64,000 nt of DNA from Anthostomella pinea (lineage: Eukaryota > Ascomycota > Sordariomycetes > Xylariales > Xylariaceae). Numbering within the stretch: the stretch's first letter is position 1; the number at the start of each line of letters is the position of its first letter. Below are positions 1-11,089 of this stretch, in pieces. The notes under the pieces were generated by a model, which saw only the letters and a list, made by a program, of their open reading frames with translations, ran no database searches and had not been told where the DNA came from. The stretch is taken from NCBI GenBank assembly GCA_963556695.1, contig CAUWAG010000006.1, positions 2,542,001-2,606,000 on the forward strand, in the 5' to 3' direction. Made by a program: the position numbers and the translations under genes.

Positions 1-1024
1 TCTGAATTTTCGGAGCTTCTTACTATAGTCGAGGGTCTCCCAGAACACCCATGAACGAGATATCGGGCACCTGTTCTGGCCTTGCAGTCAATAGCGCGAC
101 ACGGTCAGACTATGTATGGTCGCTCTGTGCGCCAATCCGTGTTACATCCATTGCGGAGTAACACGTGGATCTCCACCCTCAGCATGGACATTTCTCCGGA
201 TATATACCAGCAGCATGGTCTCTTCCTGTCGATCTCCCAGCTTTCTGTTCCTTCGTTTCAGGTACGCCGTCTCATCTTAAGGAGTCTGTACCCAAGTCTG
301 AAACTATCCCTAACGGAGCACTTCTCGGTTCCCGGGGATAGTTCCCATCGCCCGTATTCTGCTTAGTCTGCTATTGCCGTGGGTTGTGATGTTACCTCCT
401 AATATCGTGATACTTCTCACTTCGCATCCAGGGAGTGCGTGCCCGAAGATCAGGCAACCACGATCCACGACAATCAAGCCGCAACTCAGCTGACTAGTAA
501 CAATTTCGCAAGACTCTGCGGCAGAGTTGCGGCAGCAGATCTGCATTTGTCCAGGATGGTGACCGTTGGGGGAGTCCATCTGGGACACAAGCCTCGCAAC
601 CGGGGCTGCGGGGGATTGGATAACATGCTTCAGAATAACGAGGATTCACTATACTATCCTGTCTGAGCACAGCATGGGTTCCGATCCTTCGGAACTTCTG
701 AAGCTTGATCAAACATCTGCTGGTCTCTGGTCAAGATGCCAAATTTGTATAGAGCAGAGGCGGCAGAGAAAGCAACATAAATAGGAGCTATCGCCGCCTC
801 CAGAGCAGGAATAACATCACTCATCAGCACCATCACCCCCAAGTACAATCGCGCTCTCCTCAACGCCTCAAGCATCAATTACTTCCACGCAAGCTCAGAA
901 AGCTTCAGCCTGTAAGCACACACCATGACGACGTTCATTGTCCTCCGCTCCAAGTCCAGATACTGACCATACCTGTCGCAGATAAGTCCGCTTCAACATC
1001 AATATCATCACCACCACCTCCACC
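1..1024. other. intergenic, no gene recognised
   Basis: Open frames here are short, overlap on both strands and show no signal peptide, domain or splice logic. The last 120 bases before 1025 become rich in CA/CT runs, which fits the leader of the small gene that follows. An AT-rich ATAAATA stretch near 777 could be a TATA-like element for it, but it lies far upstream. Confidence 0.5.
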
Positions 1025-1213
1025 ATGCAGCTCTCAGTCATGTACGCCCTCACCTTCGTCGCCGGCCTGGTCGCCGCCGGCGTCGCTCCAGCGGCCGACG
1101 CTGGCCTCATCGCCCGAAGCTGCCCTGACCAAGATTGCTCGCAATGCGACGAAACTGCCGAAGCGGGCGGGGGGTGCATCGCCGACATCTGCTGTGGTTG
1201 TGCTCTGTGCTAG
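1025..1213 (+). CDS. small cysteine-rich secreted protein (62 aa)
   Basis: A 62-residue single-exon frame. Residues about 1-26 form a hydrophobic signal peptide (MQLSVMYALTFVAGLVA core) with an Ala-rich cleavage region ending ADA. The mature part of about 36 residues holds eight cysteines at 33, 38, 41, 51, 56, 57, 59 and 62, the last being the C-terminal residue. An even number of cysteines fits four disulfides, and the dense CxxC, CC and CxC spacing would also suit metal binding. The ATG sits in a CACC-rich leader (CCTCCACCATG), a good fungal start context. No family is recognised. Small secreted Cys-rich proteins of this kind are typical candidate effectors or antimicrobial peptides, but that role is inference. 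There is no homology evidence, so the ORF could still be fortuitous. Confidence 0.55.
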   Translation: MQLSVMYALTFVAGLVAAGVAPAADAGLIARSCPDQDCSQCDETAEAGGGCIADICCGCALC

Positions 1214-1433
1214 GCTGTCCACGACTGAGCTCCCAAGACGATGTTGGGCGCGGCTATGATGGGATGCTGGGGAAAGAAGGATGGGAGGACTAGCCGGCTT
1301 TCGGGGGAAAAGGGGGCGGCACATTACCAGTGGATACGCTCACTGTCTTGCACCGTACATTTAGCGAGGGTGGCCAAGAGGGACTGGGTGCTCTAGATGG
1401 ATAGTCGGCCACTTGTGAAAATATGCGGAACTG

Positions 1434-1823
1434 TCATCTCTTGCTCTTTGCCTCTTCTGCTTCTTTTATCCCTTCATTATGATGACGGTACCGGAAGCGA
1501 GCCACAGCCTTGTATACTATTCCCACTGTAGAAGCAATAGCCAGTGACTTTGAAATAAGTGGCTTCATACCTATAACATATGTGAATCGGAACCTTCGAC
1601 CTTCTAGCTGTTGAATGGCACGCAAGCTGCCGTGGTGTAAGGGACGTGGCCGAAACAAATCGGGTGAGGGATCTTCAATCTCATCTCGACTCAGTTCCCG
1701 ACATCCCAGAGCCTTCAAGTTGGCTTTGTAGTTAACTCCGGCATTAATGGTGATCTGCCCATCCGCTGAGATGGAGTAAGCAGACTCCGGCATACTGGCC
1801 TTGGACTCATGCAATGACAGCAT
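1434..1823 (-). CDS. hypothetical protein (129 aa), possibly a 3' exon
   Basis: A 129-residue frame with no recognised domain. The composition looks protein-like: an acidic and Pro-containing middle, a basic RRFRF segment, a moderately hydrophobic stretch (IGMKPLISKSLAIASTVGIVY) and a charged Lys/Glu C-terminus. Just upstream on the minus strand the sequence TAACAG followed by GTCAAGCAGCTC would act as a splice acceptor and keep the frame open, so this may be the last exon of a longer gene whose 5' part I cannot define. No start context or homology decides the matter. The function is unknown, and the frame may be chance. Confidence 0.28.
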   Translation of the reverse strand: MLSLHESKASMPESAYSISADGQITINAGVNYKANLKALGCRELSRDEIEDPSPDLFRPRPLHHGSLRAIQQLEGRRFRFTYVIGMKPLISKSLAIASTVGIVYKAVARFRYRHHNEGIKEAEEAKSKR

Positions 1824-2232
1824 GAGCTGCTTGACCTGTTACTTGACTTGAACGATATGGACCAAGACTCGAGCTCATCGCTATCATGTCTGTCCTTTGG
1901 AAGAGACATTCACCCGACATTGTTCTTGCGGTTCCCCAGGAAAGGAGCTCTGTCCGCACGTTCTTGGCCTTCAGCCACCGGCTTTTGGCAATATGCCTTG
2001 AAGTTCGAGCCCAAGCGCTTCTGATACCGTGATTCCTAATCCATCCGGTGAAGATATTGGCAAGGCACGTCGTCATTACGGTGAAATATATCCTCCGTCA
2101 GGCCACCGCGGATGTGGACGAGCTCAGTGGCAGTTGCATGACTTCCAGTGTTCTGATGTGGGACTCCGCACCAGGATAATAAGGGGTAAACTTCTCCCAA
2201 TGAGCCATCTCCCTAAACGCAAAACCCCAGTT

Positions 2233-3111
2233 CTACGAACCAGCCACCGCGATATCCGTGGTGTTCGTAATCAACACCGCACTAGAATACACATCTGGTC
2301 TGCCCATCGTGTCATTCCCACCCGTCGTCCCGTTCTTCAGGTAGCAGAACCCGGCCCCGGCCTTGACGATCGACACGGCGATGCAGTACCCGCCCCCAAC
2401 GCCCGCGTCGCCCCGCAGGCCCGCGCGGTACGCCCAGTTGTACTCGGCGCACGCCATCATGCAGTCCTCCAGCGTGGGCATGTAGATCCGCAGGATGTCG
2501 TGCGTCTTCGCAGCGGGAGACGCGGGGTAGTTCGTCCAGCACTGCTGCTGGAATTGCTGCCCTACGGCCCCGGCCTCGAGCGGGATCGGCTGCCCGTTCA
2601 CGGCGTGGGGCGTGTACGTCTGGCCCTGGATGCGTGGACAGCCGCCGTCGGAGGGGATTGGTGGGGAGCTTCGAATGGTAGGTATTCAGCGGAACAAGCC
2701 TTGAGTAGGTAGTGTTTCGAGAACTGTTTTCTCTCACCTTGAGGTATCGCGAGTCGGGCTTCGGCGTGCTTTGAGAGCGCCACCTACGCCGCCGCCAATA
2801 CCGACGGCGAGGATGACTGCGAGTACGAATAGGAACGTCCAGAAGAGCGGCACTGTGAGTCCCAAGACCCTTCGTCTTTTGCTTTGCCACACTGTTGCTG
2901 TGTTGGGGTTGTCCTCCCGCGTTGACTGCACTGGTGAGTTCGCCTCCAGTTCCGCTATGGGTTGAATATGCGCCGGTAAGGGGTACAGAGGCGCCTGGTT
3001 CGGGACGACTTCGAGCCACGCCTGATTCTGCTGGACGTCTGGGTACTTGGGCGAGATGTCTTCGCTGTAGTCGACTGGGTACTTGTAGTAGTTCTCCATG
3101 AAGGTGATCAC
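2233..3111 (-). CDS. single-pass membrane protein with Cys-containing extracellular domain
   Basis: Two exons, 3111..2738 and 2668..2233, joined through a GTGAGA donor and a CGAAG acceptor in phase 2, give 269 residues (265 if the second ATG at 3099 is used). The N-terminal 85 or so residues are hydrophilic, Tyr/Pro-rich and end in a basic cluster (KRRR). One strong transmembrane helix follows at about residues 92-115 (FWTFLFVLAVILAVGIGGG), then a Ser/Pro linker and a C-terminal domain with several cysteines (GGC, QQCW, EDCMMACAEY, GYC, GFCYL) and N-glycosylation sequons (NGT, NTT). The basic-inside rule puts the Cys domain outside. The CxxxC spacing recalls PAN/Apple-like or WSC-like fungal surface modules, though I cannot assign a family. 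The antisense 227-aa frame over it is a shadow. Confidence 0.7.
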
Positions 3112-4810
3112 CTAGGTAGCTCCCAAAACTCAAATTTCAATTATCTGGCATATCTTCAATCGCTTTGAAAGAAACAACTAAGTTACAGCTCTGGGCTCGA
3201 AGAAGGATGGGAAGCTCCACCCCAGATCGCTGCCGAGATCTTATACCAGCTCCCCTCTCCCGCACGTCACTCGAAATCGCAGCTACTCGAACCTGTAAGA
3301 AGGCAAGAACTACGATCGCCGCCGTTTCTGCCATTTGCACCGCACACGAAACGTCGGGCTTGCAGCTCGGGTTGCACCCAAGATCTATGTTTGGAGCGCA
3401 CGCGAACATATCCAGGGACCGCACCTGCCCGCGTGCGGCGTCGAGACGGTCGGGCCACTCAGGTCTTGTGGTTCCGTTGGAGATAGTTACCCCACGGCAT
3501 CATAGCTGCCTTTTCGCTACCACATCGGCGGTCGCACTGATACCCACCCACCGTGCCGATGGTAGCGTGTTCAGGGTCGAGGTCTCTGGCGCCCAACGGC
3601 GTGCGCGGATCACTGGTCTTCCCCGCAGCTGCGATGCGACCCTACCTTATGAATCGAGTTGAGATGGTCATTAGACGGGCTCGGCTCAGGCTGTCGTTGT
3701 CATCGGCACCCTGCATGATAAGAACTTTGCAGGTGGTCCGCATGACACTCTGGCTGGATGGAACATGGCACCAACAAATGGCAACAATGTGGTAGACAGC
3801 CTGCTGCGATAACGTGTCCCCAAGTGCTTGGATGCTACACAATGACACCCAGGGACTCCCAAGGACTCGATATGGGTAGGCATGAAGTCGCTAGGCCGTG
3901 GCGTTCGAAGATAACATGACGAGGACATGTGTTTGACCTGCGGTTGGCATGGTGGTTGTAGCCTTGCGGCCCCTGACCTACATGGACGCTCCGATTTGCT
4001 GTACGCATTTCCGTTGCTGGTGCCGAACTCTACTGGAGATTGACTGACGAAGACGTATACCGCTACCGCGTTTCATTCGATAGGTCTTTCTCGCTGAAAA
4101 TGAATTTAGGAACCCGGTATTAATCATTGATGATGATCAGGCCAAGCCTCACTATCTGTTTGACGGGGAATATAGTCTGTTCGGATTTGCAGTCATGTTT
4201 CAAGAAGCCAAGTCTGCGGAAGGACTAGGTCGACAATCTGATGGCCTTCCAGAATTATGATATAAATATGAAGCTAAAGGATATTATCCAAGGTTTTCTT
4301 GCATTCGCATATGATGAGAGATTGGTCGAGGAGATTGTCGCCGTAGCTCTGATGCACTGGGAGGATCTGATCAGCACCATTAAAATAGATGACATTCCAA
4401 GGTGCTAGCCATAAGGACTTGTGGCAGGACATTGCGAATTCGGATGCTGACCTGAACAGAAGGTGGACGGCGAATTCATTACCTTTCTTTGGTAGAGATA
4501 TTACAGATCACTTACCTCATACCTGAAGTTTATCAAAGTCAATCGAACAGAAGTGATGTGACGAAGAGAGTGGCAAATAGCGAAGTATCGAAAGGCTCAT
4601 GGTCCAAATAACGAGGATGCTTGCTTTCGTTGCCTGCAAAGGCCTAGTGATACATGCGTGGGATGGATGAAACCCGGCTCTGTGTCGTGACTGCCGAGCT
4701 CACCTCATCGGGTATGATATGCTATGCTGCCGTAAAAGCAAGGGTTATTGTACAAGTCCACCACCACCAAAGGAAATGCTCATCCATCATAGTCCACGAG
4801 ACCGTCACAT
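3112..4810. other. intergenic, no supported gene
   Basis: The part up to about 3,660 is GC-richer and contains a 165-codon plus-strand frame, but its Arg/Ser/Thr composition and lack of domain or splice logic look like chance. From about 4,000 to 4,700 the sequence is AT-richer and closed in all frames. Nothing else was recognised. Confidence 0.45.
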
Positions 4811-5474
4811 TCAAGAACGACTCTTGCCCAACTCGCTCTGAGCCTGAGCGGTGGGACCGCCCTTGACGCGTTCGCCACCCGTCACCTTCTTCTCGCCCTC
4901 GGTGATGTCGTGAAGGTTATCGCTGTTGATGGGCTCACCGGCGTGCTTCTGAGCTTGAGCCGTGGGACCGCCCTTGACGGGTCGGTCCTCACCGGTAAGC
5001 TCCTTCTCGGCTGCAGTGATGTTGGAGATGGTGGACGAGTCAAGCTTGCCGCTGGGGTTCTGGCCGTTGTTTGCCTGCAGCAAGCATGCATCAGTTACTA
5101 CTCCAGCTGGCGCTGGGTGAGATGGAAGGCGAAGTACTCACGGAGTTGTTCATGCTCTGAACATAGGCAGCCGGACCACCCTGGACTGGGGCATCCTCGC
5201 CGGTGACGCGCTTCTCGCCCTGGGTGATGTCGGAGACAATCTCTGGTGAGATCTGCTCGCCGGCATGCTTCTGAGCCTGGGCAGTGGGACCACCTTTGAC
5301 AGGTCGAGCCTCGCCAGTCAGCTCCTTCTCCTTCTCGGTGATATTGGAGATGGTGTTGGAGTTCAAGTTCTTGCTGGCCATCTTGGCGGTTGATTGGTAC
5401 AGTGGTTGGCGAAGTGTTGTTCGGGGAGTAGAGGCAAAGAGTCTGAGAGCTTTTGTGAGTAAAGAGCGAGACAT
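4811..5474 (-). CDS. SMP/LEA-like repeat stress protein, probably mitochondrial
   Basis: Exons 5474..5142 and 5074..4811 (donor GTGAGT, branch TAACTGATG, acceptor CTGCAG, phase 0) encode 198 residues. After an Arg/Ser/Leu-rich N-terminus of about 31 residues (MSRSLLTKALRLFASTPRTT), which looks like a mitochondrial presequence, the protein is made of two copies of a module of about 70 residues. Each module has the pattern NTISNITEKEKELTGE, then RPVKGGPTAQAQKHAGE, then DITEGEKKVTGGE. This alternation of EK(E/K)xTGE and GGP(T/A)AxAQ is the hallmark of fungal seed-maturation-protein (SMP, LEA family) repeats. Such proteins are hydrophilic, largely disordered and linked to desiccation and stress tolerance. 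A second ATG at codon 32 (MASKN) would give a cytosolic form lacking the leader. The intron falls between the two modules, as expected from duplication. Confidence 0.8.
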
Positions 5475-7897
5475 GGCTGCGGGATTGACGGGCTTATATG
5501 AAGGAGAAGTTGACAGGAGTGTGCAAGACGTAGATTGCTAACCTGTGTTTGATGAGGATTGCGTGTCTGCAGGTTGCTTGCAGATTGCTTGCTTATATGA
5601 GGATTTGCGAGACGCGAATGAATGGAATGATGGCTGGTCTGGAGGAGAAACAGAGACAGAGCAGATCAATGATGAGATGACTTATTATCCATTCATCATT
5701 CATCATTCATCACAGCTGTGGTGGGTCTTGAGGTCGAAGCTTCCTCCGATCCGTGACTTCATGCCACGATGTACCTGCATTAGGGTGACGTTGACACTGG
5801 AGCTGCCGGGCCTTACCTCCGAGCTTGCCATAAGCTTACCTTAATACTCCTGCACCAGACCTCTTGATGGTTCTCAACCGCTTACACGTTCGTACCAGGT
5901 TTATGTCTTAATGTATGCAATTCTTGCATGTCTTCTTTGCTGGGGCTCTCAAACGCGTACCATCGTGCCATCAATTGCTGGAGATGTTGCATAGACTCAG
6001 GTGAAAGGCTCCTCTTTGCATGACGTCACAGATTCCTGCTCAGACAGAAGCTCCGGCTCCGCAATCAAATAGGGGCACATATTCTCGCAAACCTTTGGTG
6101 TGTTTGCTACATGTGGACAACGGCAGTCCTTGTGAATACCTTATATTCCAAGCCGGAGGTAACATGCTCTGCTGTCTCCCATTTTATTGATGTCGACATG
6201 ACTATGATGTTGGTAGATGACTACAGTTAAGACTCCTTTCATGCCCCGAAATGGTCTCAGCGGCTCATGATCCAGTATTAACAGCTTCTCAGGCGACGCA
6301 GTCCTGTATACTAAGTATAATTTGAGCGCCCCTTGGTTGTGATTCCCCTTCTGCGGCTACTGGAGCCTGGAAAGGCCTGGTCTGGTCACATACAGAGGAG
6401 AAAACCTACCTTACCATGCTGCGACTTGCGCATTCAGTCACGTTGCTCTTGAATGATCCGCGAGGCTCTCCTGATTTTGTGTTTGCATGAACTTGGTTCG
6501 AATCAAAGACACCTCTGTGCGCGCAATGCGAGGAAACTTTCATCAGCTGCTCGTCCGAAACTGGGGAGAATTTGGCTACCTGGTGAGAATCGTCTGAATT
6601 GGCGATCAATCCAGCTCATAATCTTCCTCACCCTCAATGAAGAACTCAACCCAACGTCGACGGAGACTTGCGAGAACATCTCTCCGATCCTTCGCTGGTC
6701 ATTAAGTTCGTCGACAAGGGGACGGCAGACGCGGATCTCAGCCAAGGGTACCGGATTCAACGAGTGACAACATTACAATGTGATCTTGACTATAGCCACC
6801 AGAATCCTGTTGCCACGATATACCGTTGTGTCGTACTTCTATTGCGATCAAAGTACCAGGGTGCGTGGTCGTGCGACTCCAATGGCTGTAATACTGTACT
6901 CAGGGGTCAGTCAGTGAGGTATGTAAACCCATTCCATTCGAGTCCCAGCCGTCTGGCACCAATGCTGCAATGTCAAATCTAATCTGTCAAGTAGATGAAC
7001 CTACATATCTTTGGTGGACTATAAGCTCTGGCCCAGCATTACAGGAGGTGGGGGGTTGATGCTGGTGCACCATGGCTCGTCGCAAGTTATCAAGCCGTAC
7101 CACGCCACCGTCGACGACAACTCCCTCGCAGGCAGGGTTTCCTCGACATGGCCACCTACCCTCGGTAGACGAATAGCTGTACCTCGGGTGGGCGAATACT
7201 ACTTCTTATCCGACAGCTTCTGGGCAGCCTACCTCGGTAGGTACCTTACTTACCTTGCCGAAGTAGGTACGGGGGGCATCCAGTGCCGCCCGGCGGAACA
7301 CGCAACATAAAAGATGGGAGGCTGGGTCCAGTGCCCAGGTGCATACAAGTTCCTGGCATGTATGAGTCCGCGTGGTGTAGATTTGGTGGCATGCGTCGAG
7401 CAAGATCTCCAAGTCAATCAGGGATATATCAGATAAGGCAGGGAGGGACCGGTGGCTCCTGCCACGTCTATGCTCCTTCTACTTAAGGCTACCTTACTGT
7501 ACGTTGAAGGCGACTTCCATCCACGCTGCACCAACTGTGAACGGGAGACATGGAAGTCACTGCCCGCTGGGTGTACTGAGGCTCTCGGTCAACAGTTGAC
7601 AAGACATGGAACTTCAGCAGTCACCGATGGTGCATTCTTCCATCTTCAGCTTCTCAATTTGATACTTGCATCCCACGATAATCAGCACTATCATCATCAC
7701 CACGAACCGTCGACGACCTTCGCGTCGGGTACGACGACTTTTGGTTAGTGCCTGTTCATCAATCAACATTAGCCCGGCGCATCTCCCAATATTGTCTGTT
7801 CCCTCCCACTGTGTACGCCTTTTGTCTCCAGTCCTGGAGCCCAGCCTCGGAAGCCGCCCTGCCCGGCTCATCGAGTACTTCGAGCCGCGAGCCCATC
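5475..7897. other. long intergenic region
   Basis: No gene is recognised in 2.4 kb. Short frames on both strands lack domains. ATTCATC direct repeats lie near 5,690-5,712. Around 7,140-7,270 there are clusters of the palindromic-type motif TACCTACC/GGTAGGTA, common in ascomycete intergenic DNA. From about 7,680 a CAT/CAC-rich leader precedes the next gene. Confidence 0.5.
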
Positions 7898-10800
7898 ATG
7901 CACAGGCGCAACAGTACCAGGTCGGGTGCTATTGACCGTCGAAAATCCACTTCTTCCGTAAAAAGCGTCCAGCTGGAACATATCCTCCCCGACACGGCCG
8001 AGCGTGATGCACAGGCAGCCGCCGCGCAAGCATTCGCGAGAGCAAAGGATCGATCGGCGGTTGACGCTCCTCTGTGGCCACCGTCTCGCAATTACGTCTC
8101 TAGTCGGGCAACAGGTTTTATTGGGACGCCGGACAGACGTACAGACGATACTCCTCTTCGACGTCAACAGAGTGTTCGCTTCGTTCGACCGGCGCCGACG
8201 CAGCTATCACGTAGCTATACCCGAGGCGAAGACCTGACACCCACTCGCAAACCGAATACTGTGAGGCTGCAGGTTACCACGCGTGGTGTTGAGCCATGTC
8301 CAGCAAGCACCGCCACGACTGCTGGGATGACATGTGCGGCCAAAGGTGCCGCTGGTGACTATATCAGTGCTCTCATTACAGGTGAAGAGTACTATACGCC
8401 TGAGGATGATATCGCTTCAGCGCCCTCGTCATATCGCCGGATACGCAAGTCCAAATCGATGTTTTCTGGCTCACAAACGACCATGCTACCCCCGAACCAC
8501 ATGGGCTATCGGACTTCAGCGACCATGAACCAACTACCGTCTCCATCTCCAGGCTATGCAGGTCCTCGAACAGACGAAAACAAGCCTCCTGTGGGACTCA
8601 AGGCTCCGAAGTCAATGAGTTTCTTGCGTAGTCGGCGTGAGCAACCGATGCCCCATCCAGATCATCAGGGTGAGATGCCACATGCGTCTTCCACGAACGA
8701 GTTTAGTGGAACTTATAATCCGAAAGGAAAACTACTGAAGGCACAGCCTTCGACTTTCTTCCGTTCCAAGCGTGCTAGCACCGATAGGACCTTCCGGAAA
8801 AGTATGAGAGATGTCAGTAACCATGCGATGTCGACAACTGGGCAACCATCCAAAGAAGGTAGTTTGAGGCACAAAGCTCGGAAAGTATCGTTGAACCTCA
8901 AACATAAACTGAAGAACTTATTCAGTTCGACAAAAGGGGAGAACGATGAGTCGATGCTCCCTCCGCAGCAAATCGAAGCTCGAAAGTCCCATGTCACTGG
9001 CTCGGACAGTCTTGAGGAAGACTTCAACGACGAATTTCGACCCACGCCTACAGCCGAAGAAGGTGCGTTATCGAGGGTTACCTCGGGTGTTGCATCTCTT
9101 CATGCCGTTCCCTCATATCAGCAACTCCGTTCTCGCCAAGGCAGTCTAGAGAGCCTTAGAAGCGAAAGGAAGTCCTCGGATGAGAGATCTCGAGTGACCA
9201 GTTGGACGAATTCAGATACCGCCACTCTCAACACCATGAGTAGCCAGAGAAGCGCCCAAGAACGTCAGCGACTGTCAATCATAAAGGAGAATGGCACGCA
9301 CATCTCTTCCTCGGCGACGAGGAGCGGAGCCACCCATTCCCATCCTATGAATCGCATCCCACAACTGCAACCAGCAATACCCGTCCGTCCAGTGACAGTT
9401 GACAGCCATAGGATTTACTCGGCACTCATGAAGAGAATGAATGAGACACAAAAGAATAAGCACATCCGAGCCGTTCACAGACAGCGCAGTGTTGATAGTT
9501 TCGTGGACTCAGGGGTTGTGCCTCCCAGAGGCAGCTCCAACAACTGTGAAACCAGGGGATCTGGCACACCCGTTACCATACGTTATGTTAGGTCGGATAG
9601 TGAGTCAGATTCTGGATCCTCGAGGACAGTGGAACGAAAGCCCGTTATAATAGAACCCCGATCAGGTATCGAGGATGGGGCATCTTCATCAACACCAGAA
9701 GGCGGGCCGAGCCAATGGAGAACAGGGTTTCAATCCTCTGCGTTAGTGCATCAATCCTCTGGACTTGGCGGGTCAAGCAACGGTGATGGCCGGTTCCTCT
9801 CTGTCCCAGGAAACCAAGAGCCTCAAGCTTTCAAAGCAACACTGTCATCTCGCAGCTCGGCGTTCTTCGGGAGTCCGACATGCCATCTGTTTCGCACACA
9901 GAGCCCCTACCGACGCGCACTACAAGACACCATCAGAACGACTTCTGAGGAAGAGCAACCAGGGTCCCCAGAATTCAACCCCTGGATGCGCTCAATTTCA
10001 GACTTACCTATGCGATGCCCAAGCACGTGCGAGTCCGAGGTGGATAAGAAAATGCACTACGCTGAAAGCATCTACTCTTCCACTACGGAGGACCAAACGA
10101 ACGGAATAGACAATGGACTGTCCGCACCAAAATACTCTCCTCCCAGACCTCCGAGTGTTCATGGAGACGCAACGATTTTCGTCGATCCCCCTGTTTACAG
10201 GAGCCAGCCGGTACCATTCAAGCGTCGCATGACTTCGACTGCAAGCTCTGTGGAGTGGAAATCTTGGCTGTCAGCGAACGTCTCGAAGCTTAAGGAGTCA
10301 CCTGTTGTTCCAGAGACCAGTCGACTTGATTATACTCTTCCAGTAGCTCTCTTTTCCGGTCATGTCCGAGAGAAGGCCCAGATGAATGACGAAGAAGAGG
10401 ACCAGCATCCACCAGAGGTTTATGAGCCGTCCAGACCAGGTACTGTCCACGCATCAACCGTGCCCGATGCGGAGACCCTATCACCGGTGATTCAAGAAGC
10501 CCTAAGGGATGATTCGCAAGCACCTGGCTCGAAAAAGCAGAACGAAGCCTCCGAACCGCCACCTCCACCACCTAAAAGCATCCTTCGTACTGCTCCCTCG
10601 GTCGCAAGCATGGGCTCGGCACGCACAGTATCCAAGCCTCTCACCGAAAACACCAACAAGGAAAAAGTCGGTGCTATGGACCAAAAGTTTTTGGCTCATA
10701 TGTCTTCACTCAACGCACTTTCTGGGAACCAGTCACGTGGAGGAACGCCCGGCACTGTGAAGCTCGTCAAACGCCAGCCTCGGCCGAAGGGATCGAATAC

Positions 10801-11089
10801 CTCGTTATCTAGCCCAGGACTCGCGAATGCTGTTGAGAGGCAGTTCGGGAAGCTTGAGGGGTCTATCAGATCCAAGCAAAACAATACTCATGCACACCCG
10901 AACAGCGAGAACGTGAGTCCACACGTCGGCGGCGACGATGATCCGTATGGGATCAATGGAGCTGTTGTCCTTGGCCCCGACGAGACCGAAGACGGGCAAG
11001 GCGTAGGAAGTAAGAGGATGGTCGACTTTTTCCTCAGCAGCAGACGCAAACGTATGGCGAGCAGTGATGAGGGCGAGGTGTTCCTCTAG
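7898..11089 (+). CDS. large disordered Ser-rich protein, conserved-hypothetical type
   Basis: A single exon of 1,063 residues from the ATG at 7898. The frame stays open to an ATG at 7748, but those extra 50 residues look like translated leader, and MHRRNSTRSGAIDRRKST is a natural basic, Ser-rich start. The protein is low-complexity throughout, rich in Ser, Arg, Pro and Thr with many RRxS/RKSxS motifs typical of kinase targets. The most ordered-looking stretches are the Ala-rich helix DTAERDAQAAAAQAFARAKD near residue 30, the segment DYISALITGEEYYTPEDDIA near 155 followed by SSYRRIRKSKSMFSG, and a basic RKVSLNLKHKLKNLFS block near 330. A PPPPPPKSILR motif lies near 890. It has no signal peptide or membrane segment. 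I cannot name a family. A cytoskeletal, polarity or signalling scaffold would fit but is speculation. Confidence 0.75.
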   Translation: MHRRNSTRSGAIDRRKSTSSVKSVQLEHILPDTAERDAQAAAAQAFARAKDRSAVDAPLWPPSRNYVSSRATGFIGTPDRRTDDTPLRRQQSVRFVRPAPTQLSRSYTRGEDLTPTRKPNTVRLQVTTRGVEPCPASTATTAGMTCAAKGAAGDYISALITGEEYYTPEDDIASAPSSYRRIRKSKSMFSGSQTTMLPPNHMGYRTSATMNQLPSPSPGYAGPRTDENKPPVGLKAPKSMSFLRSRREQPMPHPDHQGEMPHASSTNEFSGTYNPKGKLLKAQPSTFFRSKRASTDRTFRKSMRDVSNHAMSTTGQPSKEGSLRHKARKVSLNLKHKLKNLFSSTKGENDESMLPPQQIEARKSHVTGSDSLEEDFNDEFRPTPTAEEGALSRVTSGVASLHAVPSYQQLRSRQGSLESLRSERKSSDERSRVTSWTNSDTATLNTMSSQRSAQERQRLSIIKENGTHISSSATRSGATHSHPMNRIPQLQPAIPVRPVTVDSHRIYSALMKRMNETQKNKHIRAVHRQRSVDSFVDSGVVPPRGSSNNCETRGSGTPVTIRYVRSDSESDSGSSRTVERKPVIIEPRSGIEDGASSSTPEGGPSQWRTGFQSSALVHQSSGLGGSSNGDGRFLSVPGNQEPQAFKATLSSRSSAFFGSPTCHLFRTQSPYRRALQDTIRTTSEEEQPGSPEFNPWMRSISDLPMRCPSTCESEVDKKMHYAESIYSSTTEDQTNGIDNGLSAPKYSPPRPPSVHGDATIFVDPPVYRSQPVPFKRRMTSTASSVEWKSWLSANVSKLKESPVVPETSRLDYTLPVALFSGHVREKAQMNDEEEDQHPPEVYEPSRPGTVHASTVPDAETLSPVIQEALRDDSQAPGSKKQNEASEPPPPPPKSILRTAPSVASMGSARTVSKPLTENTNKEKVGAMDQKFLAHMSSLNALSGNQSRGGTPGTVKLVKRQPRPKGSNTSLSSPGLANAVERQFGKLEGSIRSKQNNTHAHPNSENVSPHVGGDDDPYGINGAVVLGPDETEDGQGVGSKRMVDFFLSSRRKRMASSDEGEVFL

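Noticed and set aside
2029..2712. 227-codon plus-strand frame
   Set aside because: It lies antisense to the better-supported membrane protein exon and has Arg/Pro/His-rich shadow composition.
3165..3662. 165-codon plus-strand frame
   Set aside because: No signal, domain, splice structure or start context; composition looks random.
7748..7897. 50-residue N-terminal extension of the 7898 gene
   Set aside because: Poor coding character, while the downstream ATG gives a natural start. It is kept open only because no stop occurs.
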